A stretch of DNA of 64,000 nucleotides from contig NZ_BIFR01000001.1 in assembly GCF_003967535.1 (NCBI RefSeq), positions 1,425,001 through 1,489,000 of the forward strand, read 5' to 3'. The DNA is from Tengunoibacter tsumagoiensis. GTDB taxonomy: Bacteria; Chloroflexota; Ktedonobacteria; Ktedonobacterales; Ktedonobacteraceae. This document shows positions 37,100 through 46,477 of the stretch, piece by piece. A program made the translations under genes and the position numbers. The notes under the pieces are model-generated. The model was given only the letters and a program-made list of their open reading frames with translations, was not told the origin of the DNA and searched no databases. Position 1 is the stretch's first letter. Each line of letters starts with the position of its first letter.

Positions 37100-37726
37100 T
37101 CATCTTTTGCGGTAAAAAGATGATCGCGTGAGCGAACAAAGTGGCAGCACATGAACACATCGGGCATGTCGAACCGTTTTTTTCATTGCGCTGTAACCAC
37201 TTCAGAATACCATGAATCTCCAGGTACATTCTACAGATCGGTATTAATATTTCATTAAAAATGGGTAACCGTGACTGTTGTATTTCTTTTCGTTTCTGCT
37301 ACTACTTTTTCCTCTGGATCGCGAACCTCTTGCCAGTTAGTCTACGGAAAGCATGCCCACTCCTATGGACATTCTCTTTGCAAGTGTTCTCTCTCGTCAG
37401 GGAGCTTTGTACAATGGTGGGTGGTGGCCTTTGGCAATGAAGTGCAGTCATATGTAATGATCTATTTATTGCATAAATGTGTATAACATATAATTTATAG
37501 TAAACATATGTTATATAATCTAAGAGCGATTTATCGCAAAATCTCGTAGGGCCCATCATGAATGATGGCCGTGGTGACCCACACCTCCCTGTTGCACCCT
37601 CTATTTTTGTATCCGAGTAAAGTATGAATATGGGGGAATTCTATCTACATGGCACACAATGAGTATACAATCTCTTTTTTTATCCAATGATATATCTAAT
37701 GATATATCCAATGGTAGAGGAATAGA
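37100..37726. other. 627-base gene-free stretch, upstream region of the LCP gene
   Basis: No convincing gene is seen on either strand. The DNA is AT-rich near 37480-37530 and 37670-37720. A 12-bp direct repeat AATGATATATCY occurs twice at 37686-37709, just before the GAGGAATAG ribosome site of the next gene. Confidence 0.5.
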
Positions 37727-39199
37727 ATGAACAAAAAAGTATCTTCTACACACATCTCTCAGCATAAAAGCGTCTCACCTTCTCTACGGCGACAATTTGT
37801 TCCTCGGCAGCCTTTTCCTCTGCCTCAAGGACCGCAACCGGATCGGGAGATCTCTGTGTTTCCGACGATGCGGATGCCAGTGCCGGTCTCTACCCTGCCC
37901 GGTAGACCTTTGCCAGCAGGAAAGAGCAGGCGTTTTCCTGTCTGGTCACGAGTAATCGCTGTTTTCCTGGTATTGTTGGTACTGCTTATAGGAGGAGTCT
38001 GGGGCTACTATCAACTTATCATTGCTCCGAAGCTCTCCGCGATTATTGGTCATCAAGCGATCCATCAACATTTTCTATCGGATGGTCGTGTGGACACACA
38101 AGGTGGAGGTACGCCGCAGATGACAGTGCCGACCGGGAATGATAGCACGCTGAGTGGCAAGAATCGTATTAATATTCTGCTCCTGGGCAGTGACACTGAT
38201 GGTAAGCAGAACGATGGCGTTAGCGGAAGCCCACTGGCGCAGACGGATATTGTCGTCACAATTGATAAGCAGAGCGGTTACGTAGGAATGCTTTCGGTTC
38301 CGCGTGATCTCCAGGTGACAATCCCGGGTCAGGGCGAGAATAAGATGGATTTTGCCTTTCGTTATGGTTGGCAAGCGGGTAGCGGAGATTTCGCTGGTCA
38401 TGCGGAGAGTGCGGCTGGTCTGGCGGAGGATACACTGGCTTATAACTTTGGTATTCATATTGATCATTATGCCTGGGTAGGTCTTCAGGGCTTTGTGAAG
38501 GTTATTGATACGGCTGGAGGAGTCGATGTGGATATACTGCATCCCATCGTGGAAGATAACTATCCCGATGATGTGAATAATCCGACCGGGCATAATATTG
38601 ATTATAAAAGATTGTATTTTGCGCCGGGTCCACAACATCTTAATGGGACTGAAGCGCTCGAATATGTACGCACCCGGCACTCTGATCTCCAGGGTGATTT
38701 TGGTCGCTCTGCGCGACAGCAGCAGGTTTTAAATCAGCTCAAGATGAAGCTGGCCCAACCCGAGATTATTGCCAGAGCATCGGAGCTTTTGAGTGAGCTC
38801 AGTGGCTCCGTCTTGACGGATATGCAGCCAAATGACATCATTTACCTGGCTAATCTAGCTCGTGGCATCGATTCCAACAAGATTGATCGCCTGACCTTAA
38901 GCCCACCCTACTCGAACCCTAATGAGATCAATACCAACTATCTTCCCGATTGCTCACAGATTACGCCAAAGATCTCCCAGATGTTCGATATCCAAGGCAC
39001 CTGCCTGACCCAGGAAGTTGTGGGAGTTAGTAATGATACCAGTACAGTTTTACCTCAAGCCACCCCGACAGTGACGGTAACGCCCTCAGGGTCAGTAAGC
39101 ACTCCGACCAGCACACCCATGAGTGCTCCAACCCCCACGATTGCGCCAACCTTGCTACCTACGCCTACACCACGGAGTGGTCGTCATAATGGACTTTAA
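37727..39199 (+). CDS. LytR-CpsA-Psr (LCP) cell-wall ligase
   Basis: This 490-aa protein has a Pro-rich cytoplasmic head, one transmembrane helix (VIAVFLVLLVLLIGGVWGYY, near 88) and an outer LCP domain (about 140-415). Landmarks are RINILLLGSDTDG, AQTDIVVTID, GMLSVPRDLQVTIPG with the conserved Arg-Asp, and YVRTRHSDLQGDFGRSARQQ. LCP enzymes move glycopolymers from undecaprenyl phosphate to peptidoglycan or proteins. The tail is rich in Thr/Pro/Ser (about 430-485) and probably spans the wall. GAGGAATAG precedes the ATG. Its last codons lie inside a 20-bp inverted repeat copy. Confidence 0.92.
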   Translation: MNKKVSSTHISQHKSVSPSLRRQFVPRQPFPLPQGPQPDREISVFPTMRMPVPVSTLPGRPLPAGKSRRFPVWSRVIAVFLVLLVLLIGGVWGYYQLIIAPKLSAIIGHQAIHQHFLSDGRVDTQGGGTPQMTVPTGNDSTLSGKNRINILLLGSDTDGKQNDGVSGSPLAQTDIVVTIDKQSGYVGMLSVPRDLQVTIPGQGENKMDFAFRYGWQAGSGDFAGHAESAAGLAEDTLAYNFGIHIDHYAWVGLQGFVKVIDTAGGVDVDILHPIVEDNYPDDVNNPTGHNIDYKRLYFAPGPQHLNGTEALEYVRTRHSDLQGDFGRSARQQQVLNQLKMKLAQPEIIARASELLSELSGSVLTDMQPNDIIYLANLARGIDSNKIDRLTLSPPYSNPNEINTNYLPDCSQITPKISQMFDIQGTCLTQEVVGVSNDTSTVLPQATPTVTVTPSGSVSTPTSTPMSAPTPTIAPTLLPTPTPRSGRHNGL

Positions 39200-39208
39200 C
39201 AAATTGAT
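39189..39208. repeat. 20-bp inverted repeat, left copy
   Basis: ATGGACTTTAACAAATTGAT at 39189-39208 overlaps the stop codon of the LCP gene. Its exact reverse complement is at 40591-40610, on the other side of the dehydrogenase gene. Confidence 0.9.
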
Positions 39209-39320
39209 CCCGTTTAGAGTAAAATAGCAGCTCCCGGCTTGTCTTACGACAGCCTCAGCCTGTAAAATACAAGCATGACATCTTTTTTGTATTTTACAAG
39301 CTGAATGGATTTTCATTATT

Positions 39321-40313
39321 ATGCAAGCACAGGCGATTCTTTTTCGGCGGCCAGACGAGGTAGCACTTGACAGTGTAACCATTCCCGAGCCGGGACCCGG
39401 CGAGGTACTGGTAGAGATCCAGTATTCCTGTATCAGCCCGGGGACCGAGCTGCGCTGCTTGAGTGGCAAGCAGAATGGGCTTGATGACTGGCCCTTTATT
39501 CCTGGTTATGCCGCCAGTGGACTGATCAGCACGGTCGGCCCTGAAACCTCTCTGGCGGTCGGCACCCCGGTTTTCTGTGGTGGTACCGAGCAGGTGAGCG
39601 GTGCCGCGAGAGGTTGGGGCGGTCATGTCAGTCATGCCATTCTCGAGGAGTCCAACGTCTATCCGCTACCATTCAACCTGAGCTTGCTCGATAGCTCACT
39701 GGCGAAGCAGGCTGCCATTGCCTACCATGGTCTTCGGCTCAGTCGCCCACAGCCATCGGAGACGGTTGCAGTCGTCGGGCTGGGCTTGATTGGGCAGCTC
39801 TCGGCTCGTCTACACGCCATGACGGGTGCCCGCGTTGTCTGCACTGATCTGTCAGCCTCTCGTGTTGAGCTTGCACGGTCGGCAGGTCTGGAGGCGTATC
39901 AGTTGCAGGGGAGCCTGTTCGAAACGCTGCATCAGGTTCTGCCACAGGGGGCTGATATCGTCGTAGATGCTACCGGCCATCCAGCGGTGCTCCCACAGGC
40001 CATCGCGCTGGCCAGCGACTTACCCTGGGATGACACGCTTACTCCGGCTCCTCGCTATCTTATACAGGGCAGCTACGACAACACCTTTAGTATCCCATAT
40101 GTCCAGGCTTTCTATAAAGAGCTGTCGTTCCTGCTCCCACGCGATCAACAACCGCGTGATATTCGTATAATCATAGAGCTACTGGCTAGAGAGAAGTTGC
40201 ACGTGCGAGATCTGATCAGTGCTGTGAGAGATCCGGAACAGGCGGCCACTACCTACTCTGAACTTAAAACACCTGATAGCAGCCTGCTTACTGCCGCTTT
40301 CCACTGGAGCTAG
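39321..40313 (+). CDS. MDR-superfamily alcohol dehydrogenase-like protein (BchC-like group)
   Basis: This 330-aa protein begins MQAQAILFRRPDEVALDSV and has YSCISPGTELRCLSG, the N-terminal motif of BchC-like and related MDR enzymes that act on bulky or sugar-like alcohols. The Rossmann fold shows VAVVGLGLIGQLSARL near 150 and VCTDLSASRVELARS. The structural four-cysteine zinc lobe is absent. It would oxidise an alcohol or reduce a ketone with NAD(P); the substrate is unknown. The ribosome site is weak. The gene is bracketed by 20-bp inverted repeats, which suggests mobilisation. Confidence 0.75.
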   Translation: MQAQAILFRRPDEVALDSVTIPEPGPGEVLVEIQYSCISPGTELRCLSGKQNGLDDWPFIPGYAASGLISTVGPETSLAVGTPVFCGGTEQVSGAARGWGGHVSHAILEESNVYPLPFNLSLLDSSLAKQAAIAYHGLRLSRPQPSETVAVVGLGLIGQLSARLHAMTGARVVCTDLSASRVELARSAGLEAYQLQGSLFETLHQVLPQGADIVVDATGHPAVLPQAIALASDLPWDDTLTPAPRYLIQGSYDNTFSIPYVQAFYKELSFLLPRDQQPRDIRIIIELLAREKLHVRDLISAVRDPEQAATTYSELKTPDSSLLTAAFHWS

Positions 40314-40506
40314 TCATTGGAGCTCACCATTGGAGTTAGCCGCCAGCATTCGCCATCTATCTTTCTAGCAGGGGGCACGTTGATCCAGGGCTTTCAAGTT
40401 CTCATCTTTTTGCCAACTTTGGCAGGGAGGGAAATTGAGCGAGGCCCCCATAGGCGAGGACTGAAGAAAATGAGTGCCTTACACTTTGCACGCCTGTTTT
40501 GATCAA

Positions 40507-40610
40507 TGATGGATTTTAACACAATAAATCCTGGTTATCCAATTGTCACCAGGTCCGACTAGAGCTGAAATAGAGCCAGGGATAACACAAATCAATTTGT
40601 TAAAGTCCAT
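40507..40610. repeat. Inverted repeat, right copy, with a third related arm
   Basis: ATCAATTTGTTAAAGTCCAT (40591-40610) is the exact inverse of the left copy at 39189. About 85 bases before it, ATGGATTTTAACACAATAAA (40507-40526) is a diverged direct version of the left copy, so 40507-40610 also forms an imperfect hairpin with GGTTATCC and GGATAACA arms. The 40314-40691 spacer has no gene. Confidence 0.8.
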
Positions 40611-40691
40611 CATGATGCCCGTTGTGAGCCCCACCACTCTGTCTCCTCCCGACGATGACCATAGTGCACCATGTTCCTATACTGTCCTACC

Positions 40692-42068
40692 CTACCCAAA
40701 GTACGGTAACACATACAAAATAAAGCCAATGATAGCCAGCACAATCACCAATAACAGGAAACTGGTCTGCATATAATTGCCACTATTTCCTACTGGCCTT
40801 TGCTCGTACTGAGGTGGAGGGGGAGCATACATCTGACGTTGGCGACTCTCCCATTCCCGTTGTCTTTGTCGTTGTCCCTGTCCACCATCCCTCCAGCCGG
40901 ATGGATCGGGTTCGGCCCACTGTCGTCCGGGCTGTTGTGCCCTCGGCAGAGGCTCTGGACGATATCCTTGCTCATAGGGAGACGCTGGACTTCCTGGCTG
41001 AGAGGCACCCGATGGTCTGGGCATTGGGCGTTTGCCGGTTAGACCGCCACTTAAGAGATAAGTACTATCATTCTCTTTCGCTCCAAAGCGCTGCTGAAGA
41101 ATCTCGTCAACATCATGCTTCATTGCAGCGGCATTCTGATAGCGTTTGCTAATCTCCATCTGCAAAGCTCGTTCCAGAAGGCGTTCAGTCTCCGGAGAGA
41201 TAGCAGAATTGAGCGTGCGGGCAGGAGGATAGTTAAAGGGAGGATAATCGGCAGGGTCACGATTGGTTAAGATATGATGCAAAGTCGCGGCCAGAGCATA
41301 GAGATCGGAGCGAGCATCTGCCCGTCCTTGATATTGTTCAGGAGGGGCATACCCCGGCGTCCCCAGTGCAGTGGTCTGCTTACGTTTCGTATCAAGAGCA
41401 TCGGCACGTGCAATGCCAAAATCAACCAGGCGTGCACGTCGATCTCGCGAACTCACAATAATATTGGCTGGCTTAATATCACGATGGACAATTGGTGGAT
41501 GCTGGCGGCTCAGGTAATCTAGAATGTCGAGTACCTGAGAGGCATACGTTAATGCCTCTGGCTCGCTCATTGGCTTCTTATTTTTTTCGAGATAATCCTC
41601 AAGATTCTGCCCCGCCGCATACTCCTGCACCATATAGTAGCGACCGCTCTCTTCAAAGAGATCGGTTACCGTAGGGATGAGTGGATGGTCGAGATGAGCT
41701 AATGTATCGACTTCGCGTTTAAAGTTCCGTACATCTTCCTGTCTCTGTTCAGGATCATCCTTATCAGAGATCAGCTCTTTAATAACGACTTCTTTATTGG
41801 CGATACGTGTATCCTGTGCAAGAACAGCTGCCCCCATCCCTCCTTGCCCAAGAATCTTTTTGACCACATAGCGCCCACCCTGCAAGCGTGAACTTGGGAC
41901 CAGTGTACTGGTCGTTGTATTGCCAGTGCCACTGGTTACAGGCTCGTGCAGTTCAGACTGAGATGGTGCTCCCTGCACTGCCATAGTTGTAGGGTCGAGG
42001 GAGCCTCCACAATCGATACAGAAATTTTCACCAGCCGGATTTACCGTACCGCAATAGGGACATTTCAT
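40692..42068 (-). CDS. Zinc-ribbon Ser/Thr protein kinase with C-terminal membrane helix
   Basis: This 458-aa protein has an N-terminal zinc ribbon (CPYCGTVNPAGENFCIDCGG), then a kinase domain (about 65-335). The kinase has GQGGMGAAVLAQD, VVIKELI, IVHRDIKPANIIV, VDFGIARAD and GTPGYAPPEQY. A Pro/Gln/Arg-rich linker leads to one hydrophobic helix at the very C-terminus (LLLVIVLAIIGFILYVLPYF), so the kinase is tail-anchored in the membrane. All catalytic residues are in place. It lies 20 bases after the receptor-fused kinase gene, whose kinase half is very similar, so the pair arose by duplication and is co-transcribed. Confidence 0.93.
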   Translation of the reverse strand: MKCPYCGTVNPAGENFCIDCGGSLDPTTMAVQGAPSQSELHEPVTSGTGNTTTSTLVPSSRLQGGRYVVKKILGQGGMGAAVLAQDTRIANKEVVIKELISDKDDPEQRQEDVRNFKREVDTLAHLDHPLIPTVTDLFEESGRYYMVQEYAAGQNLEDYLEKNKKPMSEPEALTYASQVLDILDYLSRQHPPIVHRDIKPANIIVSSRDRRARLVDFGIARADALDTKRKQTTALGTPGYAPPEQYQGRADARSDLYALAATLHHILTNRDPADYPPFNYPPARTLNSAISPETERLLERALQMEISKRYQNAAAMKHDVDEILQQRFGAKENDSTYLLSGGLTGKRPMPRPSGASQPGSPASPYEQGYRPEPLPRAQQPGRQWAEPDPSGWRDGGQGQRQRQREWESRQRQMYAPPPPQYEQRPVGNSGNYMQTSFLLLVIVLAIIGFILYVLPYFG

Positions 42069-42088
42069 AGTCTGCCTTTTACTATCTC

Positions 42089-44773
42089 TTATTTTAGAAA
42101 GCGCCCGAGCGCGGACTCCATGTGAATATGCCCGTTATCATCCACATATAGTACCACAATTGCTTTATCTACTGGATCTCCATCACTCCCAAAAGCAATC
42201 TGTCCACTGACCCCCTGCACTGTATTATCCCCTTTGATCTGGCTTAAGCCCTGCTGAAGATCCTGGGGTGTAATTTTCTGCTTACCTAAATTGTACGCCA
42301 AATTAGCAGCATTCAGCAATACAACCGTTGCATCGTATGAGAGCATCGCATCATTATCGGACCGCGTAAAGCCATAAGCTCCACCACTTTGCTTGCCATT
42401 GGCATTAAAATTTGCGGCATATGCTCCAAAGAAATCAGGCTGCTGCCCCCCATAGCCCAGAATGCTCCACTCATCAGGATAGGCAAACGCGGTAAAATGG
42501 AGATGCTTAAAACCTGATCTGGCCTCTGGTGGATAGCCTCCTAACTCATAGAGCGCATCACCACCCAGGATGGGTAGGGTGCTTCCAGCCGGTAGGTTCT
42601 CCAGAAGAATACTTAAGTCGCTAGAGTAACCAGAGAAGTAGATAAGATCAGGCTCCTTACTTAATGCATCTTTGAGCAGACCTGGCAACATCTGTGGCTT
42701 ACCAACAGTATACTTTTCTTGTACAACAATGCTTTTCCCATCATCGGTAAACTTGCGGGCAAAATCTTGTGCAAGACTCTGGCTGTAGGCATCGCCATCA
42801 TCCGAGAACATTGCTACCCGGCTGGCGTGGAGCGTCTGCTCTGCATAATTGGCTCCGGCAATCCCCTGCACTTTATTGGAAGGAACAACACGGAAAAAGT
42901 AGGGCGAGGCCTGAGTCAAGAGATCGCTAGATGCAGTCTGCGAGACCAGCGGAATATGAGCATCCGCCAGCGTCTTCAGTGCCGCCAATGTACGTGAACT
43001 GTAAGGCCATCCCATCACACCCACAAACGTTGCATCAGCATGGGACAGCTGTACAATCTGCTGCGCCACTGGTGCCACGCCTTCCTGCGTGCTTCCAGTA
43101 TTCGCGATAAGCAGGCGAACCTGAGTGCCATTATGGAGTTTAGAATGAGAGTTATACTCTTTCTGAGCGACATAGGCACCCTGCAGATCATCACGGCCAA
43201 TCGTAATAGTGCCATTATCTCCCGTCAGCATAGTAGCTATCACCAGTGTCAGATAAGGGCTGCCAGAATTAGCCACGCGAATATCTTCCAGATAGATGAG
43301 AGACTCAGCATCGTTAGCGCTCTGTTCAACGCCAGCATTGAGAAGCGAGATAACCCGATTACTATCGCCGCTATTCTGTTTAAATGCCTGCGCCGCTTGA
43401 GCTTTAAGTGAACCATCTGGTAGCGTCGTATCAAAGGCAAAACTGCCATCACTGATTCCTATCGGCTCCCCCTGAAGGCGCGTGATACCCAGTCCTGTTG
43501 CTGGTATCGTAGCGGTAGGAGTGCTGTTCGGCTTATTGGACCCATTGGCACCCAGATGAAGGACAGAGGCTCCGACGCTTACGGCCACTACCACGATTGC
43601 CAGGAAGATCAGCAGTGGCCAGATTCGTCGTTTCTTCTTCGGTGTGAACGTTGGAGGTGGTGGTGGGGCTGCCATCGCTGGAACAGGTTGAGACTGATTA
43701 TATACTGGAAGCGTTGCCTGTTGATTATATGTATTGTATGTATTATAGCCGCCCGATTGGGAAGGGCTGGGCTGACTTTGAATGGCCTGCATTGCTCCAG
43801 AGGTGCCAAGGAGATAACTATCAATATTTCCTGCCAGGCCAAAGCGCTGACGCAGGATAAGATCAATCTCTTGTTTCATGGCAGACGCACTCTGAAAGCG
43901 CTTATTGACATCGTTTTGCAGCGCTTTCTGCAAGAATTGTTCAATCTCTGGAGATAATTGAGGGTTAAGGAGCCGCACAGCAGGATAGGCAAAGGGAGCA
44001 CTATTGCGTGGATCGCGGTTTGTTAGAAGATGATGCAGCGTTGCGGCCAGAGCATAGAGATCAGAGCGAGGATCAGCATTGCCCTGATATTGCTCAGGAG
44101 GGGCATACCCTGGCGTCCCCAGAGCAGTCGTCTGTTTACGGCGAGCATTGCGTGTCTCATCCGCTCGGGCAATCCCAAAATCGACCAGATGGGCTCGTCG
44201 ATCGCGAGTGCCAATAATAATATTGGCAGGCTTAATATCGCGATGAACAATAGGCGGCGTCTGATGCGAGAGATAATCGAGCACATCCAGGATTTCAGAG
44301 ATAGCGATCAATGCCTCGCGTTCTCCCATTGGCTGAGCCGTTCTTTCGAGCCGTTCCTCAAGATTCTCGCCCTCAACATACTCCTGAACAAGAAAGTAGC
44401 GCGTATCCTCTTGAAAATGATCTGTGACATTAGGGACAAGCGGATGATCGATATGGGCCAGCGTCGCCATCTCACGTTTAAAATTGCGCACATCGTCTTC
44501 ACGTGCTGCTTGATCCACCGCATCCGAGAGGAGCTCTTTAATGACAACCAACTTGCTATCAACGCGCATATCTACAGCCAGGAGCGCAGCTCCCATCCCA
44601 CCCTGTCCGAGCACCCGCTGAATAACATAGCGCCCCCCCTGCAATTTTGCACCAGGCAGAAGGGTCCGACCAGCTTTTGGTAGCGCTGCCGAGCTTGCCT
44701 GAAGCAGACGGCCACAACTGCTACAATAGCGTACTCCATCCCTGTTTTCAGCATTACAGTAAGGACATTCCAT
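42089..44773 (-). CDS. Zinc-ribbon Ser/Thr kinase fused to a periplasmic amino-acid-binding-like receptor domain
   Basis: This 894-aa receptor kinase has an N-terminal zinc ribbon (CPYCNAENRDGVRYCSSCG) and an active-looking kinase (about 45-315) with IVHRDIKPANIIIG, VDFGIARADE and GYAPPEQYQGN. A linker and one membrane helix near 385-405 (WPLLIFLAIVVVAVSVG) follow. The outer 430 residues read as a type-I periplasmic binding fold of the LivJ/branched-chain amino-acid class: VIATMLTGDN, GAYVAQKEYN, VGVMGWPYSSRTLAAL, LVSQTASSDLL, PYFFRVVPSN and VAMFSDDGDAYSQSL. It should sense an outside ligand and signal by phosphorylation. The ATG at 44773 has GAGGGGG. Confidence 0.92.
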   Translation of the reverse strand: MECPYCNAENRDGVRYCSSCGRLLQASSAALPKAGRTLLPGAKLQGGRYVIQRVLGQGGMGAALLAVDMRVDSKLVVIKELLSDAVDQAAREDDVRNFKREMATLAHIDHPLVPNVTDHFQEDTRYFLVQEYVEGENLEERLERTAQPMGEREALIAISEILDVLDYLSHQTPPIVHRDIKPANIIIGTRDRRAHLVDFGIARADETRNARRKQTTALGTPGYAPPEQYQGNADPRSDLYALAATLHHLLTNRDPRNSAPFAYPAVRLLNPQLSPEIEQFLQKALQNDVNKRFQSASAMKQEIDLILRQRFGLAGNIDSYLLGTSGAMQAIQSQPSPSQSGGYNTYNTYNQQATLPVYNQSQPVPAMAAPPPPPTFTPKKKRRIWPLLIFLAIVVVAVSVGASVLHLGANGSNKPNSTPTATIPATGLGITRLQGEPIGISDGSFAFDTTLPDGSLKAQAAQAFKQNSGDSNRVISLLNAGVEQSANDAESLIYLEDIRVANSGSPYLTLVIATMLTGDNGTITIGRDDLQGAYVAQKEYNSHSKLHNGTQVRLLIANTGSTQEGVAPVAQQIVQLSHADATFVGVMGWPYSSRTLAALKTLADAHIPLVSQTASSDLLTQASPYFFRVVPSNKVQGIAGANYAEQTLHASRVAMFSDDGDAYSQSLAQDFARKFTDDGKSIVVQEKYTVGKPQMLPGLLKDALSKEPDLIYFSGYSSDLSILLENLPAGSTLPILGGDALYELGGYPPEARSGFKHLHFTAFAYPDEWSILGYGGQQPDFFGAYAANFNANGKQSGGAYGFTRSDNDAMLSYDATVVLLNAANLAYNLGKQKITPQDLQQGLSQIKGDNTVQGVSGQIAFGSDGDPVDKAIVVLYVDDNGHIHMESALGRFLK

Positions 44774-44882
44774 CTTATAGCCCCCTCGAAGCAACAATAA
44801 AAATGATATTTGATTCTATAAAGAGAAGAGATAATGAAGAAAATTCAACCTATGTTATAGAACGTACGAACATAACAAATAT

Positions 44883-46328
44883 TCAATGGGCAGGTGATGC
44901 TGATATGTTCAGATGTTGTAGAAGTCCCTGGGTATCCTGATTGGTGATCAATGGCAACGACGGATAGGTCTGGTGGGCGAAGGGATTGACGGCATAAAGG
45001 ATGCCAAAACGATGATAGAGCAGCAAAGGTCCAGTGCCCTGACCTGTCTTTGTAAGGTTTTGTTGGGAGATGAGTACCCCATCGGCAAGATTCTGTCCAC
45101 TCCAGAATTGGGCTGTAGAGCCCACACCTGAATGTGCAGCAAGAGCGGGATGGAGCATTGTTGTCTCTGACACTTGAGGAGTGAGAGACAACAGCCTCTG
45201 TTCTTCCCATGAAGTGGCGTAGGCAGGTTGAAGCGGAACGAGATCAGACGTTCCATACATGGCATTCAGGATCGCCTTGCTCTGCCAATGTGCACCATTC
45301 CAGGCGATCTGCATCAAGACGAGCGATTCATATCCTTCGCTTACCTTTGCGTTATGGGTCGTAGACAGCACCGAATCGGGCTGATTCAAAGCAATAGGGT
45401 TGCCTTCTTGATCTAGATAGTCCCAGACCGCACGCACCACAACCATCGCGTTACCAGCGTCCAGGCCCATATTTGTATAGGTAAGCTGAAAGTTGGTCGT
45501 ATCACAGAACTGATGACAATCCTGGGTTCCAGTCTGACATTCTCCGCCATTGACCTGAAGTAGTCCAATACACCTGAGTTGTGTGTTCACCTCCGTATCC
45601 AGGACCAGATGCATCCGCGCCTGTAGCGGTTCCTGCGCTATAGCGATTGGATTGGTTAAAGAAGTGGTTGCATATGGCTCACCTGACTGGATGGTTGTAG
45701 ACAGGGTATGTGTGTCAAGCTCTGCCTGGACTGATTGTATCAGAGTCGCTCTCTGGGAAGGAGGGAGCTGAGTGAGGGGAGGGAAGCTATCTGGCACAGT
45801 AATTGACCAGGCCATGATTCCAGTTGCAGTATTCAGGATCGGAGTTGGTGAGATCTCACACGTTGTCTGCTGTGGATTGAGAGGAACCACTAAGATACAT
45901 GGCTTATCTATTAATGGGCTCGCATGCCAGACCAGTGTATGTCTGCCCGAAGGCAACGTTAAGGGATGGTCCTTGCTCGTTTGAGTTGCTGTGCCATCGA
46001 TAAGCAATGTGCCTCTGGATAGATTGGTAAAATAAAACTGATTATCCGAGGCAGGCGTGATAGTGGGCGGAGTGGGGTGAATGAAATAAGGGCTTAATAG
46101 CGATGGAAGAGGCGAGACCCAGAAGAGGAAGAGCAGAATAAGGAGCGCAGTCCCCCCCGAAATCATTGCCTGCCATCGTCGCTGGTGCCAGGGGGAGGAA
46201 GATTGATTATGCTCTCGTTTTTGTTGGAGCGAAACGGGTAGAAAAGCAGGAACTTTTTGCGACTCTGGCTCTAGATCGACGATCTCAACTGAAAAATCGT
46301 CCTCATCGTGGTAATTATTAGAATACAT
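44883..46328 (-). CDS. Membrane protein with PEGA-like outer domain
   Basis: This 481-aa protein has a 55-residue cytoplasmic head rich in acidic and Gln/Ser residues, one transmembrane helix (MISGGTALLILLFLFWVSPL) and a long outer part. The first outer domain (about 90-160) reads FTNLSRGTLLIDGT, then SGRHTLVWHASP and PCILVVPL, similar to PEGA-type domains found beside kinases. The rest, with cysteine pairs (CIGLLQVNGGECQTGTQDC) and VVRAVWDYLDQEGNPI, is unknown. It lies 110 bases upstream of the two kinase genes on the same strand and may be a substrate or surface partner. The ATG at 46328 is preferred over the TTG one codon earlier. Confidence 0.7.
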   Translation of the reverse strand: MYSNNYHDEDDFSVEIVDLEPESQKVPAFLPVSLQQKREHNQSSSPWHQRRWQAMISGGTALLILLFLFWVSPLPSLLSPYFIHPTPPTITPASDNQFYFTNLSRGTLLIDGTATQTSKDHPLTLPSGRHTLVWHASPLIDKPCILVVPLNPQQTTCEISPTPILNTATGIMAWSITVPDSFPPLTQLPPSQRATLIQSVQAELDTHTLSTTIQSGEPYATTSLTNPIAIAQEPLQARMHLVLDTEVNTQLRCIGLLQVNGGECQTGTQDCHQFCDTTNFQLTYTNMGLDAGNAMVVVRAVWDYLDQEGNPIALNQPDSVLSTTHNAKVSEGYESLVLMQIAWNGAHWQSKAILNAMYGTSDLVPLQPAYATSWEEQRLLSLTPQVSETTMLHPALAAHSGVGSTAQFWSGQNLADGVLISQQNLTKTGQGTGPLLLYHRFGILYAVNPFAHQTYPSLPLITNQDTQGLLQHLNISASPAH

Positions 46329-46441
46329 CAAGCACCTTCTATTCCAGAATAGAGACTCCTCAATAGTAGCATAACAGGCAAGACGATACTAATAGTATCA
46401 TATGCTTCACTTTAAATATCTATGGAAAAGGCACTGGAAGA

Positions 46442-46469
46442 GATCGGCTCAATATGCACTGAGCCGATC
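46442..46469 (-). terminator. Hairpin after the MOSC gene
   Basis: The perfect 10-bp stem GATCGGCTCA (46442-46451) with TGAGCCGATC (46460-46469) lies just downstream of the minus-strand stop at 46478. The tail on the minus strand is only moderately T-rich. Confidence 0.6.
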
Positions 46470-46477
46470 AAAGTGAG

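Noticed and set aside
37271..37559. Short frames in the spacer before the LCP gene
   Set aside because: No ribosome site, cysteine- and serine-rich random-looking products, and they overlap each other on opposite strands.
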